In this document: piece by piece, positions 40,068-48,403 of the stretch
Layout of the letters: each line of letters opens with the position of its first letter
Numbering within the stretch: the stretch's first letter is position 1
DNA from: CAYQEU01 sp964532005
GTDB lineage: Bacteria > Patescibacteriota > Doudnabacteria > UBA920
Assembly (NCBI GenBank): GCA_964532005.1
Contig: CAZHER010000003.1
Coordinates: 1 to 64,000 of the forward strand
Reading direction: 5' to 3'
DNA length: 64,000 nucleotides
Program-made: the position numbers and the translations under genes
Notes under the pieces: generated by a model
Database searches by the model: none
What the model saw: only the letters and a program-made list of their open reading frames with translations
Told to the model about the DNA's origin: nothing

Positions 40068-40077
40068 CCGGCTTTTT
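40049..40077 (-). terminator. Terminator of pyrG
   Basis: The 12-bp stem AAAAAGCCGGTT/AACCGGCTTTTT with a 5-nt loop sits 16 nt after the pyrG stop and ends in a T-run on the minus strand. Confidence 0.9.
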
Positions 40078-40092
40078 ATTTTTAATTTTTTG

Positions 40093-41790
40093 TTATTTCT
40101 TTGTTTTCTGCGCTGCCTGGATGAACCCGTTGAACAAGGGGTGCGGGGCAAATGGTCTTGATTTAAATTCAGGATGGAATTGACTTGCTACAAAAAATGG
40201 ATGGTCTTTTAATTCAATTATCTCCACCAATTTTCCATCAACAGATGTTCCAGAAATAACCAGTCCTGCTTTTTCCAGTTTGGATTTGTAGGTATTATTG
40301 AACTCATAGCGATGGCGGTGACGCTCAGAAATTTTCGCAGACCCTGTTTTGTTCAACCACTTGCCAGCAATATATGCTTTGTCAGTTGTTGTTCCCCGCT
40401 TTACTATACAATCCCAAGCACCAAGACGCATGCTGGCACCGTAGTCTTTGTTAAGCATTTTCTTTTCCTGGTCAGGCATAATGTGAATTACTGGGTGCGG
40501 GGTTTTTTCATCCACTTCAGTTGTATTGGCTCGGCGAAGTTTGGCTACATTTCTGGCAAATTCTATGGTTGCCATTTGCATACCATAGCATAGCCCCAAA
40601 TACGGGATCTTGTTTATTCTGGCGTACTTTATTGTTTCAATCATGCCTTCTGTGCCGCGACTACCAAAACCCCCTGGCACTACAATGCCATGGAAGGCTC
40701 CTAAAACGGCTTTGGCGCCCTCTTTTTCTACTTTCAGGCTAGATACCCATTCTAGCTCAAATTGGACATTTTGGGCCCAACTGGCGTGTTTTATAGCCTC
40801 AACTACAGAAATATACACATCTGCCAGCTTAAATGCCCCAGTTTCAAAGTATTTGCCCACAACCCCAATTTTAATCACTTTTTTCGAGCGACGGAGAGTA
40901 GTAATTCTGTTGGTGAGCTTCGTCCAGTTGGTCATGTTTTTCTTGCGAGTCGGCATTTTGAATTTCTCTAAAATCTTTTCTGTCAGTTTCTGCTGGTCGA
41001 AATTCATCGGCACCCGATAGATGGTATCTACGTTAGGAGCAGAAATTATATTTTCTTTAGGGATATTTGTAGTCCAAGCTAAAGTTTCCTTGCGTCTGTC
41101 GTCCAATGCCAGTTCTGCCCGGGCTACCAAAAAGTCAGGTTGAATTCCGGAAGCTATGAGTTGTTTTACGGAATTTTGAACTGGTTTAGATTTCATTTCT
41201 CCTACGCTTGGCGGTGTGGGAAGATATCCCACATGAATATGAATTACATCGCGGTTATCCCGGTATTTCATTATACGATTAGCTTCTATGAACAAAATAT
41301 TTTGGTATTCACCTACAGTTCCTCCTACTTCAACAATCACAAAGTCAGCTTTGCGCTTTTTTGCCGCCAGCTCAAACCGACGGATCATTTCCTCCGGAAC
41401 ATGCATAGCAACTTCCACATCCTCCCCACCGTATTCAAAGTTGCGCTCCTTTTCAATTATGGTTTTGTATATTTGTCCGTTGGTGAGATAGTTGGCAGAA
41501 GACAAATCGGTATTCATAAAACGTTCGTAATTGCCAATGTCTTGGTCGGTTTCCATGCCGTCATCGGTTACGAATACTTCACCATGTTCCTGTGGGCGGA
41601 TTGTTCCTGCATCTACGTTTAGGTAAGCATCGCACTTTACAGGAGCAACTGTGTATCCGCGAGATTCTAAAAGAGCAGCGATAGAAGAAGTGGTAACGCC
41701 TTTTCCAACCGAGGAGATTACGCCCCCAGATATAAAAATGAATTTGGTGTGGAGTTTTCCCGCTTTACGCGGCTTTACATGGTATGACAT
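40093..41790 (-). CDS. pyrG: CTP synthase
   Basis: A 565-residue protein of normal length. The N-terminal amidoligase domain has 'FIFISGGVISSVGKGVTTSS' (P-loop) and 'KCDAYLNVDAGTIRPQEHGEVFVTDDGMETDQDIGNYERF', seen in consecutive blocks. The C-terminal class I glutaminase has its nucleophile Cys in 'YLGLCYGMQ' and His/Glu in 'FHPEFKSRP'. It makes CTP from UTP, ATP and glutamine. It lies upstream of nothing co-directional except the TPR gene after its terminator, and downstream of rplI with a 12-nt gap. Confidence 0.97.
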   Translation of the reverse strand: MSYHVKPRKAGKLHTKFIFISGGVISSVGKGVTTSSIAALLESRGYTVAPVKCDAYLNVDAGTIRPQEHGEVFVTDDGMETDQDIGNYERFMNTDLSSANYLTNGQIYKTIIEKERNFEYGGEDVEVAMHVPEEMIRRFELAAKKRKADFVIVEVGGTVGEYQNILFIEANRIMKYRDNRDVIHIHVGYLPTPPSVGEMKSKPVQNSVKQLIASGIQPDFLVARAELALDDRRKETLAWTTNIPKENIISAPNVDTIYRVPMNFDQQKLTEKILEKFKMPTRKKNMTNWTKLTNRITTLRRSKKVIKIGVVGKYFETGAFKLADVYISVVEAIKHASWAQNVQFELEWVSSLKVEKEGAKAVLGAFHGIVVPGGFGSRGTEGMIETIKYARINKIPYLGLCYGMQMATIEFARNVAKLRRANTTEVDEKTPHPVIHIMPDQEKKMLNKDYGASMRLGAWDCIVKRGTTTDKAYIAGKWLNKTGSAKISERHRHRYEFNNTYKSKLEKAGLVISGTSVDGKLVEIIELKDHPFFVASQFHPEFKSRPFAPHPLFNGFIQAAQKTKK

Positions 41791-41802
41791 TTGCTTAAAT
41801 TC

Positions 41803-42246
41803 CTATTGTTTATTTATGATAATTGTTATTTCCGCAGAAATTCCGCTTCCCAGCTTGGCTTTTATTTTGTGTTCCCCAAGCGTTTTTAGTGGCGCCGTGG
41901 TTACTTGGTGCTTTTCAAGTTTGCTCCCAGTTCTCGAGTTTATTAGCTCTATAATATCTTTGTCATGAATACTGTTAAAGATTTGTCCTTGCTCACCTAC
42001 CTTGACCTGAATTTCAAATTTTTGTGATTCAAGTTTTTCTTTGAGCTGTTTTAGTTGTAACATCTCTTTTTCTTGCTTGCTTTTTGCTTCTTTATCTTCC
42101 TTGACTTTTCTTTCAACAGTTTCTTTATTGGCTATTTTTGCCATTCCTTTTTTGATAAGGAAATTGTTACCATAGCCTTCGCTGACTTCTTTAATATCAC
42201 CAATCTTGCCCAGCCCAGGTACTTGCTTAGTTAAAATTACTTTCAT
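41803..42246 (-). CDS. rplI: 50S ribosomal protein L9
   Basis: A 147-residue protein with the N-terminal domain motif 'GLGKIGDIKEVSEGYGNNFLI', the long central helix (about 45-80, rich in Lys/Glu/Gln) and a C-terminal rRNA-binding domain. L9 is missing in several Patescibacteria groups, so its presence limits the possible lineage. The gene is not with rpsF-ssb-rpsR as usual; it precedes pyrG. A structured leader with a terminator lies just upstream. Confidence 0.95.
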   Translation of the reverse strand: MKVILTKQVPGLGKIGDIKEVSEGYGNNFLIKKGMAKIANKETVERKVKEDKEAKSKQEKEMLQLKQLKEKLESQKFEIQVKVGEQGQIFNSIHDKDIIELINSRTGSKLEKHQVTTAPLKTLGEHKIKAKLGSGISAEITIIINKQ

Positions 42247-42261
42247 TCTTCTTGTATAAAT

Positions 42262-42335
42262 TTAACAACAAAAAAACTCCCTATTTGAGAGTCTGGTCGC
42301 TTTTGGGGCATTTCTGCCCTTAGAAAATGCGGCTC
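42262..42335 (-). promoter_or_regulatory. Structured leader with terminator upstream of rplI (possible attenuator)
   Basis: Read on the minus strand: a stem CGC(A)TTTT/AAAAGCG encloses a 5-bp hairpin GGGCA-GAAA-TGCCC (42305-42320), then a second hairpin ACTCTC/GGGAGT (42276-42292) is followed by seven T residues, 24 nt before the rplI start codon. The second hairpin only pairs well in this direction. A promoter (42342-42369) sits immediately upstream, so the whole structure would be a short leader. It could also simply terminate ftsX transcription. Confidence 0.5.
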
Positions 42336-42341
42336 TTTTTT

Positions 42342-42369
42342 AGTATATAGTATTGTCTGGATAATGCAA
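42342..42369 (-). promoter_or_regulatory. Promoter of rplI
   Basis: TTGCAT (42364-42369), a 16-nt spacer and TATACT (42342-42347), starting right after the ftsX stop. The predicted start is about 42335, at the 5' edge of the structured leader. Confidence 0.6.
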
Positions 42370-42372
42370 GAG

Positions 42373-43290
42373 CTATATTTTTAAATATCTACGAATAGCC
42401 AGCATTGATGAGATTATGCTTAGTAATAGCGCAATTATAAGCTGTAACGCGACTAACACCGGAAAGCTGATAAAGTTTGAGCTGAAAATATCATTACCGG
42501 GGTTAAGGTACATATTTATTGTCGGAACAATTTTTGTATAAAAAGGGATTAAAAGCCCGCTGGTGACAAAAGTGGCAACGATACTGTACATCAAAGCTTC
42601 AATAATGAAAGGTCCGCGGATGTACCAGTTTGTCGCCCCCACCAGGCGCATTATTTCTACTTCCTCTCTTCTGTTATATATTGTCAGAGTAATGGTATTG
42701 AAAATTACCAGAATGGCAATTAAAGAAAAAACGCTGACAAGTCCGATTCCGCCAACAACAACAAATTGTAAAAGCACGCGCAGTCGTTCTATGGTTTTAC
42801 GGTTGTCCTCGTAATTTACTTCGTCAATGCTATTTTTATATTTATCACCTTTTAGCTTTTCGGCAATGGCCGGATAGTCCTCAAGAGTTTGCCCTTTAAC
42901 TTGGAGGGTTGCAGGGAAAGGGTTTTCGCTAAGCTCTTTTACAGACTCCACTAACAGCGGGCTGTCTTGATGGCGGTCTTTAAAGTTTTGCAGTACTTGG
43001 TCTGATGATACGTAATTTACCTCTTTAACTTTTGGATCGCTTTCTAAATCACGTTTTACAGCCAAAACCTGGCTTTCACTAAGACCGGTTTTAAAATATG
43101 CACTAATATCGACCCGCTCTCGTATGCTGTTAACAGAATAGTTAGTGATAACAAAAAGGATAAACATAACCGACAGAATTATCAAAGTTACAATCATAAT
43201 TAAAGTTGCCGCTGCTGAAAGCCAGCGGTTGCGCCAAAAATTCGTGATCCCGTTTCTTAGTATTCTGCCTAAAGAGATTAAATTATGCAT
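42373..43290 (-). CDS. ftsX: Cell-division ABC transporter permease FtsX
   Basis: A 305-residue protein with four membrane helices: one after a short cytosolic start (about 22-45), a large external loop (about 50-165) that binds wall hydrolases or their activators, then three C-terminal helices. 'IMRLVGATNWYIRGPFIIEAL' is a typical FtsX signature. With FtsE it controls peptidoglycan hydrolases at the septum. It shares one base with ftsE. The M23 coiled-coil protein at 25785 is of the type controlled by this complex. Confidence 0.93.
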   Translation of the reverse strand: MHNLISLGRILRNGITNFWRNRWLSAAATLIMIVTLIILSVMFILFVITNYSVNSIRERVDISAYFKTGLSESQVLAVKRDLESDPKVKEVNYVSSDQVLQNFKDRHQDSPLLVESVKELSENPFPATLQVKGQTLEDYPAIAEKLKGDKYKNSIDEVNYEDNRKTIERLRVLLQFVVVGGIGLVSVFSLIAILVIFNTITLTIYNRREEVEIMRLVGATNWYIRGPFIIEALMYSIVATFVTSGLLIPFYTKIVPTINMYLNPGNDIFSSNFISFPVLVALQLIIALLLSIISSMLAIRRYLKI

Positions 43291-43967
43291 TATAGCTTGT
43301 AGGTTCCTTTGGCCTGCTCAATGGTTATTTGACCACCTTCAATTGTCAGCACGCGCTTCCCTATTTTGTTAACTAGATCTGCGGCGTGAGTTGCCAGAAT
43401 TACTGTTGTCCCCAGCTTATTGATTTTCATTAAAAGATCTAAAACTTCGTTGGCGTTAACTTCGTCTAAATTCCCTGTAGGTTCGTCTGCCAGAAGCAAA
43501 ACCGGTCGGTGAGCTAAAGATCTAGCAATGGCAACGCGCTGCATTTCTCCGCCTGACATTTCATGAGGAAAATTTTGTTGTTTATGAAGCAACCCAACTA
43601 GTTCTAGAATTTTGGGTACATCTTTTTGTATTTTATCTTTTCTATGCCCAGAAACCTCCATCGCGAAAGCAACATTTTCATATGCTGTTAGTCTAGGAAG
43701 AAGTTTCATATCTTGGAACACAATTCCAATTTTTCGTCTGAGGTATGGAAGGTCGCTTTTCCGGACCGTTGACATATCTATATCGTCAATAAGGATTTGC
43801 CCATCATCCAAACTTTCTTCGCCTATTATGAGTTTCATCAAAGTCGACTTGCCTGCTCCAGACATTCCGACCAAAGAAATAAACTCGCCCTGATCGATAT
43901 TAAGAGAAACATTGTTCAGAGCTTTGCTGTCACCGTAATATTTGGTTACGTTTTTAAAACGAATCAT
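43290..43967 (-). CDS. ftsE: Cell-division ABC ATPase FtsE
   Basis: A 225-residue ABC ATPase with Walker A 'GMSGAGKSTLM', the signature 'MSGGEMQRVAIARSL', Walker B 'VLLLADEPTGNLD' and the switch His in 'ILATHAADLV'. It powers FtsX. A TATAAT box lies about 20 nt upstream of the ATG, and no ribosome site is clear. The pair is a standard ftsE-ftsX operon. Confidence 0.95.
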   Translation of the reverse strand: MIRFKNVTKYYGDSKALNNVSLNIDQGEFISLVGMSGAGKSTLMKLIIGEESLDDGQILIDDIDMSTVRKSDLPYLRRKIGIVFQDMKLLPRLTAYENVAFAMEVSGHRKDKIQKDVPKILELVGLLHKQQNFPHEMSGGEMQRVAIARSLAHRPVLLLADEPTGNLDEVNANEVLDLLMKINKLGTTVILATHAADLVNKIGKRVLTIEGGQITIEQAKGTYKL

Positions 43968-44025
43968 ATAGTCAATTTGTACATTTATTATACCATAATT
44001 TCTTATAATATTCCAAAAAAGATAT

Positions 44026-44054
44026 TTGCATTTTGTTTTGATACGTGCGACAAT
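44026..44054 (+). promoter_or_regulatory. Promoter of the small gene at 44124
   Basis: TTGCAT (44026-44031), a 17-nt spacer ending in TGC, and GACAAT (44049-44054). The leader is about 60 nt with an AAGGAG site. Confidence 0.6.
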
Positions 44055-44123
44055 GTAGCCGTTTATACAGAAATTTCCCGAAACGGCCGGGATGGAATGT
44101 CGTGATAATAAAAAGGAGAATTT

Positions 44124-44534
44124 ATGAATAGACTAGGAAGAGTGGCTGTATTAATGCCAAGCCCTAACCCGATGTTTGACCATGATGATTTCATGACCCT
44201 TCGAGAACTCCTGAACGGCGTTCTTGGTCAGGAAAAAGTCATTTACAGCGAAGCAGAATATGGGACGGTTGGTTCTGTATTCGAGAGTAGGGCTGAGGAT
44301 ATAGATTCGGCGATCTTTCTCCTACCTGGAGATATAGGCTACGAGTATCTTTCCAGCGTTACAGCGGCACAGGTATTCGGCAACAAAACCAAGATTTTGT
44401 TTTCTCTTACGCCGGTTTTGGGTGATACACGAGGCAAAGCATTTACGGTGTTTCGCTACCATAAATACCGGAAACATTTTTTGCGGCTGAAAAAAAAGAT
44501 CGAAAGGTTTTTGTTTCGAGCCGAGTTCGATTAG
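44124..44534 (+). CDS. Protein of unknown function (cassette-type gene)
   Basis: A 136-residue soluble protein that I do not recognise. It appears alpha/beta: 'VAVLMPSPNPMFDHDDF' opens with a strand and loop, 'SAIFLLPGDIGYEYLSSV' and 'TKILFSLTPVLGD' look like parallel strands followed by helices, and the C-terminus is a basic helix. A clear AAAAAGGAG site, its own promoter and a strong terminator frame it as an independent unit, inserted between ftsE (divergent) and prfB (convergent). Its codons are less AT-rich than those of ftsEX or prfB. Confidence 0.6.
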   Translation: MNRLGRVAVLMPSPNPMFDHDDFMTLRELLNGVLGQEKVIYSEAEYGTVGSVFESRAEDIDSAIFLLPGDIGYEYLSSVTAAQVFGNKTKILFSLTPVLGDTRGKAFTVFRYHKYRKHFLRLKKKIERFLFRAEFD

Positions 44535-44552
44535 CTTACCCAGGTCATGTAA

Positions 44553-44592
44553 AAAAATCGCGATTGGTCCCACAATGCCAGTCGCGATTTTT
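44553..44592. terminator. Bidirectional terminator between the small gene and prfB
   Basis: AAAAATCGCGA pairs with TCGCGATTTTT (11 bp) around an 18-nt loop that contains an inner TGG/CCA pairing. It lies between convergent genes. Confidence 0.88.
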
Positions 44593-44597
44593 TAATT

Positions 44598-45689
44598 TTA
44601 TTTTGCTGACATTTCTAAATATTTTTCAACAAAATCATCTATTTCACCATTGAGTATTTTTTCAGGGTCACTGTCTTCGAAATTGGTTCTGTGGTCTTTT
44701 ACCATTTTATATGGATGTAGGACATAGCTTCTTATTTGATTTCCCCATTCTGCCGACTTAAACTCCCCTCTAAGCTCGTTTTTTTCTTCTGCAACTTTTT
44801 GGTCTTCTAGAGCTTGAAGTTTAGCTGATAATATTTTTAATGCCAGTTCTTTATTTTGATGTTGGCTTCTTTCATTCTGTATGCTCACTTTTAGTCCAGT
44901 TGGGATGTGTGTGATACGGATTGCTGAGTAAGTTGTATTAACACTCTGACCTCCGTGTCCGGAAGAAGTATTTGCCTCAATTTTTAAATCCTTCGGATCT
45001 AGCTTAATTTGTTCTTGTTCTTCAAGTTCCGGTAGAAGCTCCAATAATGCAAAAGAAGTTTCCCTTGTATGAGCAGGATTAAATGGGCTTTGTCTGACTA
45101 GTCTATGCACGCCCATTTCGCTTTTGAATAATCCATAAGCGTAAGGGCCCTTAACTGATACCATAACCGATTTAACCCCAGCATCCGTACCTTTGCTCAT
45201 CTCAACAATCTCAGTTTTAAAACCTCGGCGTTCTGAAAATCTTAAATACATCCGGAGGAGTATTTCAGTCCAATCTTGGGCGTCCACCCCACCTGCGCCG
45301 GCATGCAGGGCAAAAATTGCATTGTGGTCGTCATACTTTTTTGAGAGCAGTGCAATGAACCTATTTTTTCTATACCTTTCTTCTATTTCTTCGGTTTGCT
45401 TGGTTAAATATGCAACAGTTTCTTCTGATTCGTCAGTATTAGTTCGAACCATTTCTAGTAGTTCAGCAGCAGAATTTTCCAAGTCTGCCCAAAAATCAAC
45501 GAAACTTTTGGTTTGGGTATATTCTTGACTTATTTTTTGAGCTGTTTCATTGTCATCCCAAAATTTTGGAACTTGCATTTTTTCAGATAATTCTAAAATC
45601 CTTTGTTCTTTTTGGTGAAGATTCAAATGTACTTTTAAAGACGTTATTTTTTCAGATATGTTTTCTAGTCTGCTGATTAAGGGGTTCAT
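44598..45689 (-). CDS. prfB: Peptide chain release factor 2, without programmed frameshift
   Basis: A 363-residue RF2: the tripeptide anticodon S201-P202-F203 in 'RQSPFNPAHTRE' marks it as RF2 (UAA/UGA), and the catalytic G246-G247-Q248 lies in 'SGHGGQSVN'. Most bacteria make RF2 through a +1 frameshift at an early in-frame UGA near codon 26. Here the frame is continuous through that region ('SLKVHLNLHQKEQ'), so the autoregulatory frameshift is absent. Its presence fits the use of TGA as a stop in this window. Confidence 0.95.
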   Translation of the reverse strand: MNPLISRLENISEKITSLKVHLNLHQKEQRILELSEKMQVPKFWDDNETAQKISQEYTQTKSFVDFWADLENSAAELLEMVRTNTDESEETVAYLTKQTEEIEERYRKNRFIALLSKKYDDHNAIFALHAGAGGVDAQDWTEILLRMYLRFSERRGFKTEIVEMSKGTDAGVKSVMVSVKGPYAYGLFKSEMGVHRLVRQSPFNPAHTRETSFALLELLPELEEQEQIKLDPKDLKIEANTSSGHGGQSVNTTYSAIRITHIPTGLKVSIQNERSQHQNKELALKILSAKLQALEDQKVAEEKNELRGEFKSAEWGNQIRSYVLHPYKMVKDHRTNFEDSDPEKILNGEIDDFVEKYLEMSAK

Positions 45690-45713
45690 TGGAATTGTTA
45701 TTTTATGAATTTG

Positions 45714-46340
45714 CTATCCTCCGCCAAACAAGTCTTTTAGTCTTCTCCCCCATCCTTTCTTGGCGCTCGTTTTGGGCCTGTCGTCTATTTGTTTTTGAGT
45801 GAGGTGGTCGCGTCTGTCCGAATGTTGATCAGGTTTTATCTGTCCCGATTGAATCATGTCTCTGTACTTCTGGAGCATTCGTTCTGTTTCTGGGTTCTTT
45901 GGTTGCGAGTTTTCCATTTTCCAGTCTTGGATGGGAAATTTGAATCCGGTTTTTTCAAAAATCAGTTTTTCTACTTCGGACAGCACAGGCAGCACTCGAT
46001 TTTGGTCTATGTGGTAACGTTTGTCAAACTCATTGTTTATTTCCTCAACAACTAATTCGTATGATTTATTTTCAAAATAGACCTTTTTTAAAATTTCAAA
46101 GTTCCGCCTACTGAGTTCGTTGTTCTCAACAACCTCTTTTTCAATTTTTTCCATCGCTCTCTCAAAATCTATATGGTTGTTGTATTCTTGCTCGGGAGAG
46201 TGAGATATATCTATGTCGCCAATTAGTTTTTTGCGATCCTTTTCGTTTTCAGGTAACGGTACAAAAATATCTGGATCCAACTTGTCATCTGGCTCAGGTA
46301 CTAGTTCCCATGGTTCTTTAGGTTTGTCGATTTCGTTCAT
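45714..46340 (-). CDS. Acidic/charged protein of unknown function
   Basis: A 208-residue hydrophilic protein that I do not recognise. It has an acidic Pro-rich N-terminus ('EPWELVPEPDDKLDPDIF'), a helical middle (about 60-135, 'FERAMEKIEKEVVENNELSRRNFEILKKV' in two parts) that could be a small HTH-like bundle, and a basic, probably disordered end finishing 'GRRLKDLFGGG'. It lies 5 nt from folA in the same direction, so it may be the last gene of the dTMP operon. No membrane segment is present. Confidence 0.6.
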   Translation of the reverse strand: MNEIDKPKEPWELVPEPDDKLDPDIFVPLPENEKDRKKLIGDIDISHSPEQEYNNHIDFERAMEKIEKEVVENNELSRRNFEILKKVYFENKSYELVVEEINNEFDKRYHIDQNRVLPVLSEVEKLIFEKTGFKFPIQDWKMENSQPKNPETERMLQKYRDMIQSGQIKPDQHSDRRDHLTQKQIDDRPKTSAKKGWGRRLKDLFGGG

Positions 46341-46345
46341 GGTTG

Positions 46346-46831
46346 TTATTTATTACGAATATAGGTTGCGTAGGTATATTCTTCGTGGGGTTCTTCTTCA
46401 ATTTTGGTCCAGTCATTTTCAAAATCAACTTCTGGGAAAAATGCGTCACCAGGGTATTCGCCGTGTACATGCGTCATATACATTTTGTCGGCTTTATTTA
46501 AAAATTGGGCGTACATCTGTGCACCACCGATTATATAAATATCTTCACTTTTCATTGCTTCAATTGCTTCTTCCGGACTTTTGAAAACCAAAACTCCCGT
46601 TGGGTAATCTTCAGGTTTATAATTTCTGGTAACCACAATATTTTTTCTGTTCGGTAGAGGTTTCCCTAAGCGCTTAAAAATGGAGTCGTAGGTTTTGCGG
46701 CCCATTAGTACAGTTTTTCCCGTTGTAATTTTTTTAAAATGTTTTAAGTCATCAGGAAAATTCCAAGGCAGGTCATTGTCACCACCAATCACTCTGTTTT
46801 TTGCTACGGCAACTGGCCCTAGAATTATCAT
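46346..46831 (-). CDS. folA: Dihydrofolate reductase
   Basis: A 161-residue protein of standard length with 'NRVIGGDNDLPWNFPDDLKHFKKIT' (split here over the substrate Asp and the Trp of the Met20-type loop), 'VLMGRKTYDSI' and 'IIGGAQMYAQFL'. It regenerates THF after thymidylate synthesis. It overlaps thyA by 4 nt, the common thyA-folA order. Confidence 0.95.
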   Translation of the reverse strand: MIILGPVAVAKNRVIGGDNDLPWNFPDDLKHFKKITTGKTVLMGRKTYDSIFKRLGKPLPNRKNIVVTRNYKPEDYPTGVLVFKSPEEAIEAMKSEDIYIIGGAQMYAQFLNKADKMYMTHVHGEYPGDAFFPEVDFENDWTKIEEEPHEEYTYATYIRNK

Positions 46832-47667
46832 ATTGCAATAGGAGCTTTAATTCCGGGATGAGGATCATATCCTTCTAGAGTAAAATCTTCGAAATTGAAT
46901 TCAAAGATATCTTTAACTTCTGGGTTAATTTTCATTTTCGGCATTGGTCTTGAATCACGGCTAAGTTGTAAGTTAACTTGCTCAATATGGTTATTGTAAA
47001 TATGAGCGTCGCCAAAGGTATGGACAAAGTCTCCAAGCTCACAACCAGTTACTTGAGCCATCATCATGGTTAATAAGGCGTAAGATGCAATATTAAAAGG
47101 AACTCCCAAAAACACATCCGCGCTTCGTTGGTATAGCTGGCAAGATAGTTTGTTGTTAGCAACATAAAATTGAAACATGGTATGGCAAGGTGGCGGAGCG
47201 GTTTTTTTGCCTTTGATCAAAGTTTGCAAGTCCCCCACATTCCAGCCAGAAACAATTATGCGTCTTGTGTCGGGATTGTTTTTAATTAGATCAACCGCAT
47301 TAGCAATTTGGTTTATTTTAATTCCGTCTTTACCTTCCCAGGCAGTCCACTGTTTGCCGTAAATTGGGCCAAGGTCGCCATTCTCATCAGCCCACTCGTC
47401 CCAGATTGTAACGCCGTGTTCGTTTAGCCACTTGATATTAGTATCGCCTTTCAAAAACCAAAGCAATTCATAGATAATGGATTTTAGGTGGACCTTCTTG
47501 GTGGTAATTAAAGGGAAGCCTCCAGCCAAGTTGAACCTCATTTGATATCCAAAAATGCTTCTTGTGCCTGTGCCGGTACGGTCTTCTTTGCCTGTACCAT
47601 TCTCCATAATATATCTAAGCAGTTTTTGATACTGGATGTCGGTTGAGTTTTGGATTTGTTCTGTCAT
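46828..47667 (-). CDS. thyA: Thymidylate synthase
   Basis: A 279-residue protein. The catalytic nucleophile C161 lies in 'PPPCHTMFQFYV', the phosphate-binding part is 'CQLYQRSADVFLGVPFNIASY' in two stretches, and the usual 'GLGPIYGKQW'-type segment is also seen. It makes dTMP from dUMP using methylene-THF. Together with dcd upstream, folA downstream and tmk upstream it forms a complete dUMP-to-dTDP supply set. Confidence 0.96.
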   Translation of the reverse strand: MTEQIQNSTDIQYQKLLRYIMENGTGKEDRTGTGTRSIFGYQMRFNLAGGFPLITTKKVHLKSIIYELLWFLKGDTNIKWLNEHGVTIWDEWADENGDLGPIYGKQWTAWEGKDGIKINQIANAVDLIKNNPDTRRIIVSGWNVGDLQTLIKGKKTAPPPCHTMFQFYVANNKLSCQLYQRSADVFLGVPFNIASYALLTMMMAQVTGCELGDFVHTFGDAHIYNNHIEQVNLQLSRDSRPMPKMKINPEVKDIFEFNFEDFTLEGYDPHPGIKAPIAI

Positions 47668-47710
47668 GACTTTAGTTTTAATAATATATTTTGTAGCTGC
47701 CCTACCATTT

Positions 47711-48403
47711 TTATGCAGGAAAGTCTTTTAATGCAATTCGTCTGACGTATTCCCAAATTTGGTTATGGACTTCTTTCGGAGTTAACATCTCCCCTCCATT
47801 AGCGCATTCTACCAAGCGCGTGTTTGGAAATAAAGAAGCTATTTCTAGATATACTTTTTCTGCATTACGAAGATGTTTAATATCTGTTTCATGAATGTCG
47901 GTTTTCTTACCTCTATTTTTTACCCTGGACTGCCCTACTTTAGCTGGTACATGAAGAATAATATTAAGATCAGGCTTCGGAATCCCGAATATGTTGTACT
48001 CTAAGTTATTAAGCCACTTAAAAAATTTTAGCCTCTCTGTTCTATCAGCAATTTTACCTCCCTGATGTCCGGCGTTGGCAGTGACGTATCTGTTGGAAAT
48101 TACAACTTTTCCCTCAGCCAGCCAGTCGTGTAGTTGTTTGCTTGCGTCTAAGCGGTCAACTGCATAAAAAATTGAAGACGCGCTCGGATTCAACTGTCCG
48201 TATTTACCAGAAAGATACTCTTCTAAAGGACCAGCGGACTTTGAGCCGTATTTAGGAAAATCAGCAACCTCAACATTATAGCCCTGTTCCCTTAAGGTCT
48301 CCGTTAAGAGTTGGGTTTGGGTAGTTTTGCCAGCACCATCAGTTCCGTCTAAAACGATAAGTTTGCCCCGCTGTTTAGTTCTTTTTTTTACTGCTTTAGC
48401 CAT
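47711..48403 (-). CDS. tmk: Thymidylate kinase
   Basis: A 230-residue P-loop kinase: 'LDGTDGAGKTTQTQLL' (Walker A), 'VDRLDASKQL' (DR motif region), 'VISNRYVTANAGHQGGKI' (substrate-binding and lid area) and 'KPDLNIILHVP'. It phosphorylates dTMP to dTDP. It is slightly longer than the usual 205-215 residues, partly from a basic N-terminal extension. Its start overlaps the 3' end of the next kinase gene by 8 nt. Confidence 0.93.
   Translation of the reverse strand: MAKAVKKRTKQRGKLIVLDGTDGAGKTTQTQLLTETLREQGYNVEVADFPKYGSKSAGPLEEYLSGKYGQLNPSASSIFYAVDRLDASKQLHDWLAEGKVVISNRYVTANAGHQGGKIADRTERLKFFKWLNNLEYNIFGIPKPDLNIILHVPAKVGQSRVKNRGKKTDIHETDIKHLRNAEKVYLEIASLFPNTRLVECANGGEMLTPKEVHNQIWEYVRRIALKDFPA

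Noticed and set aside
45436..45452. TTCGAA-type tRNA T-loop-like sequence
   Set aside because: It lies inside prfB coding sequence and no cloverleaf can be built around it.
44598..45689. Recoded UGA (Gracilibacteria-type genetic code)
   Set aside because: RF2 is present, genes such as the one at 2392 end in TGA, and no conserved Gly or Trp position is occupied by an in-frame TGA.
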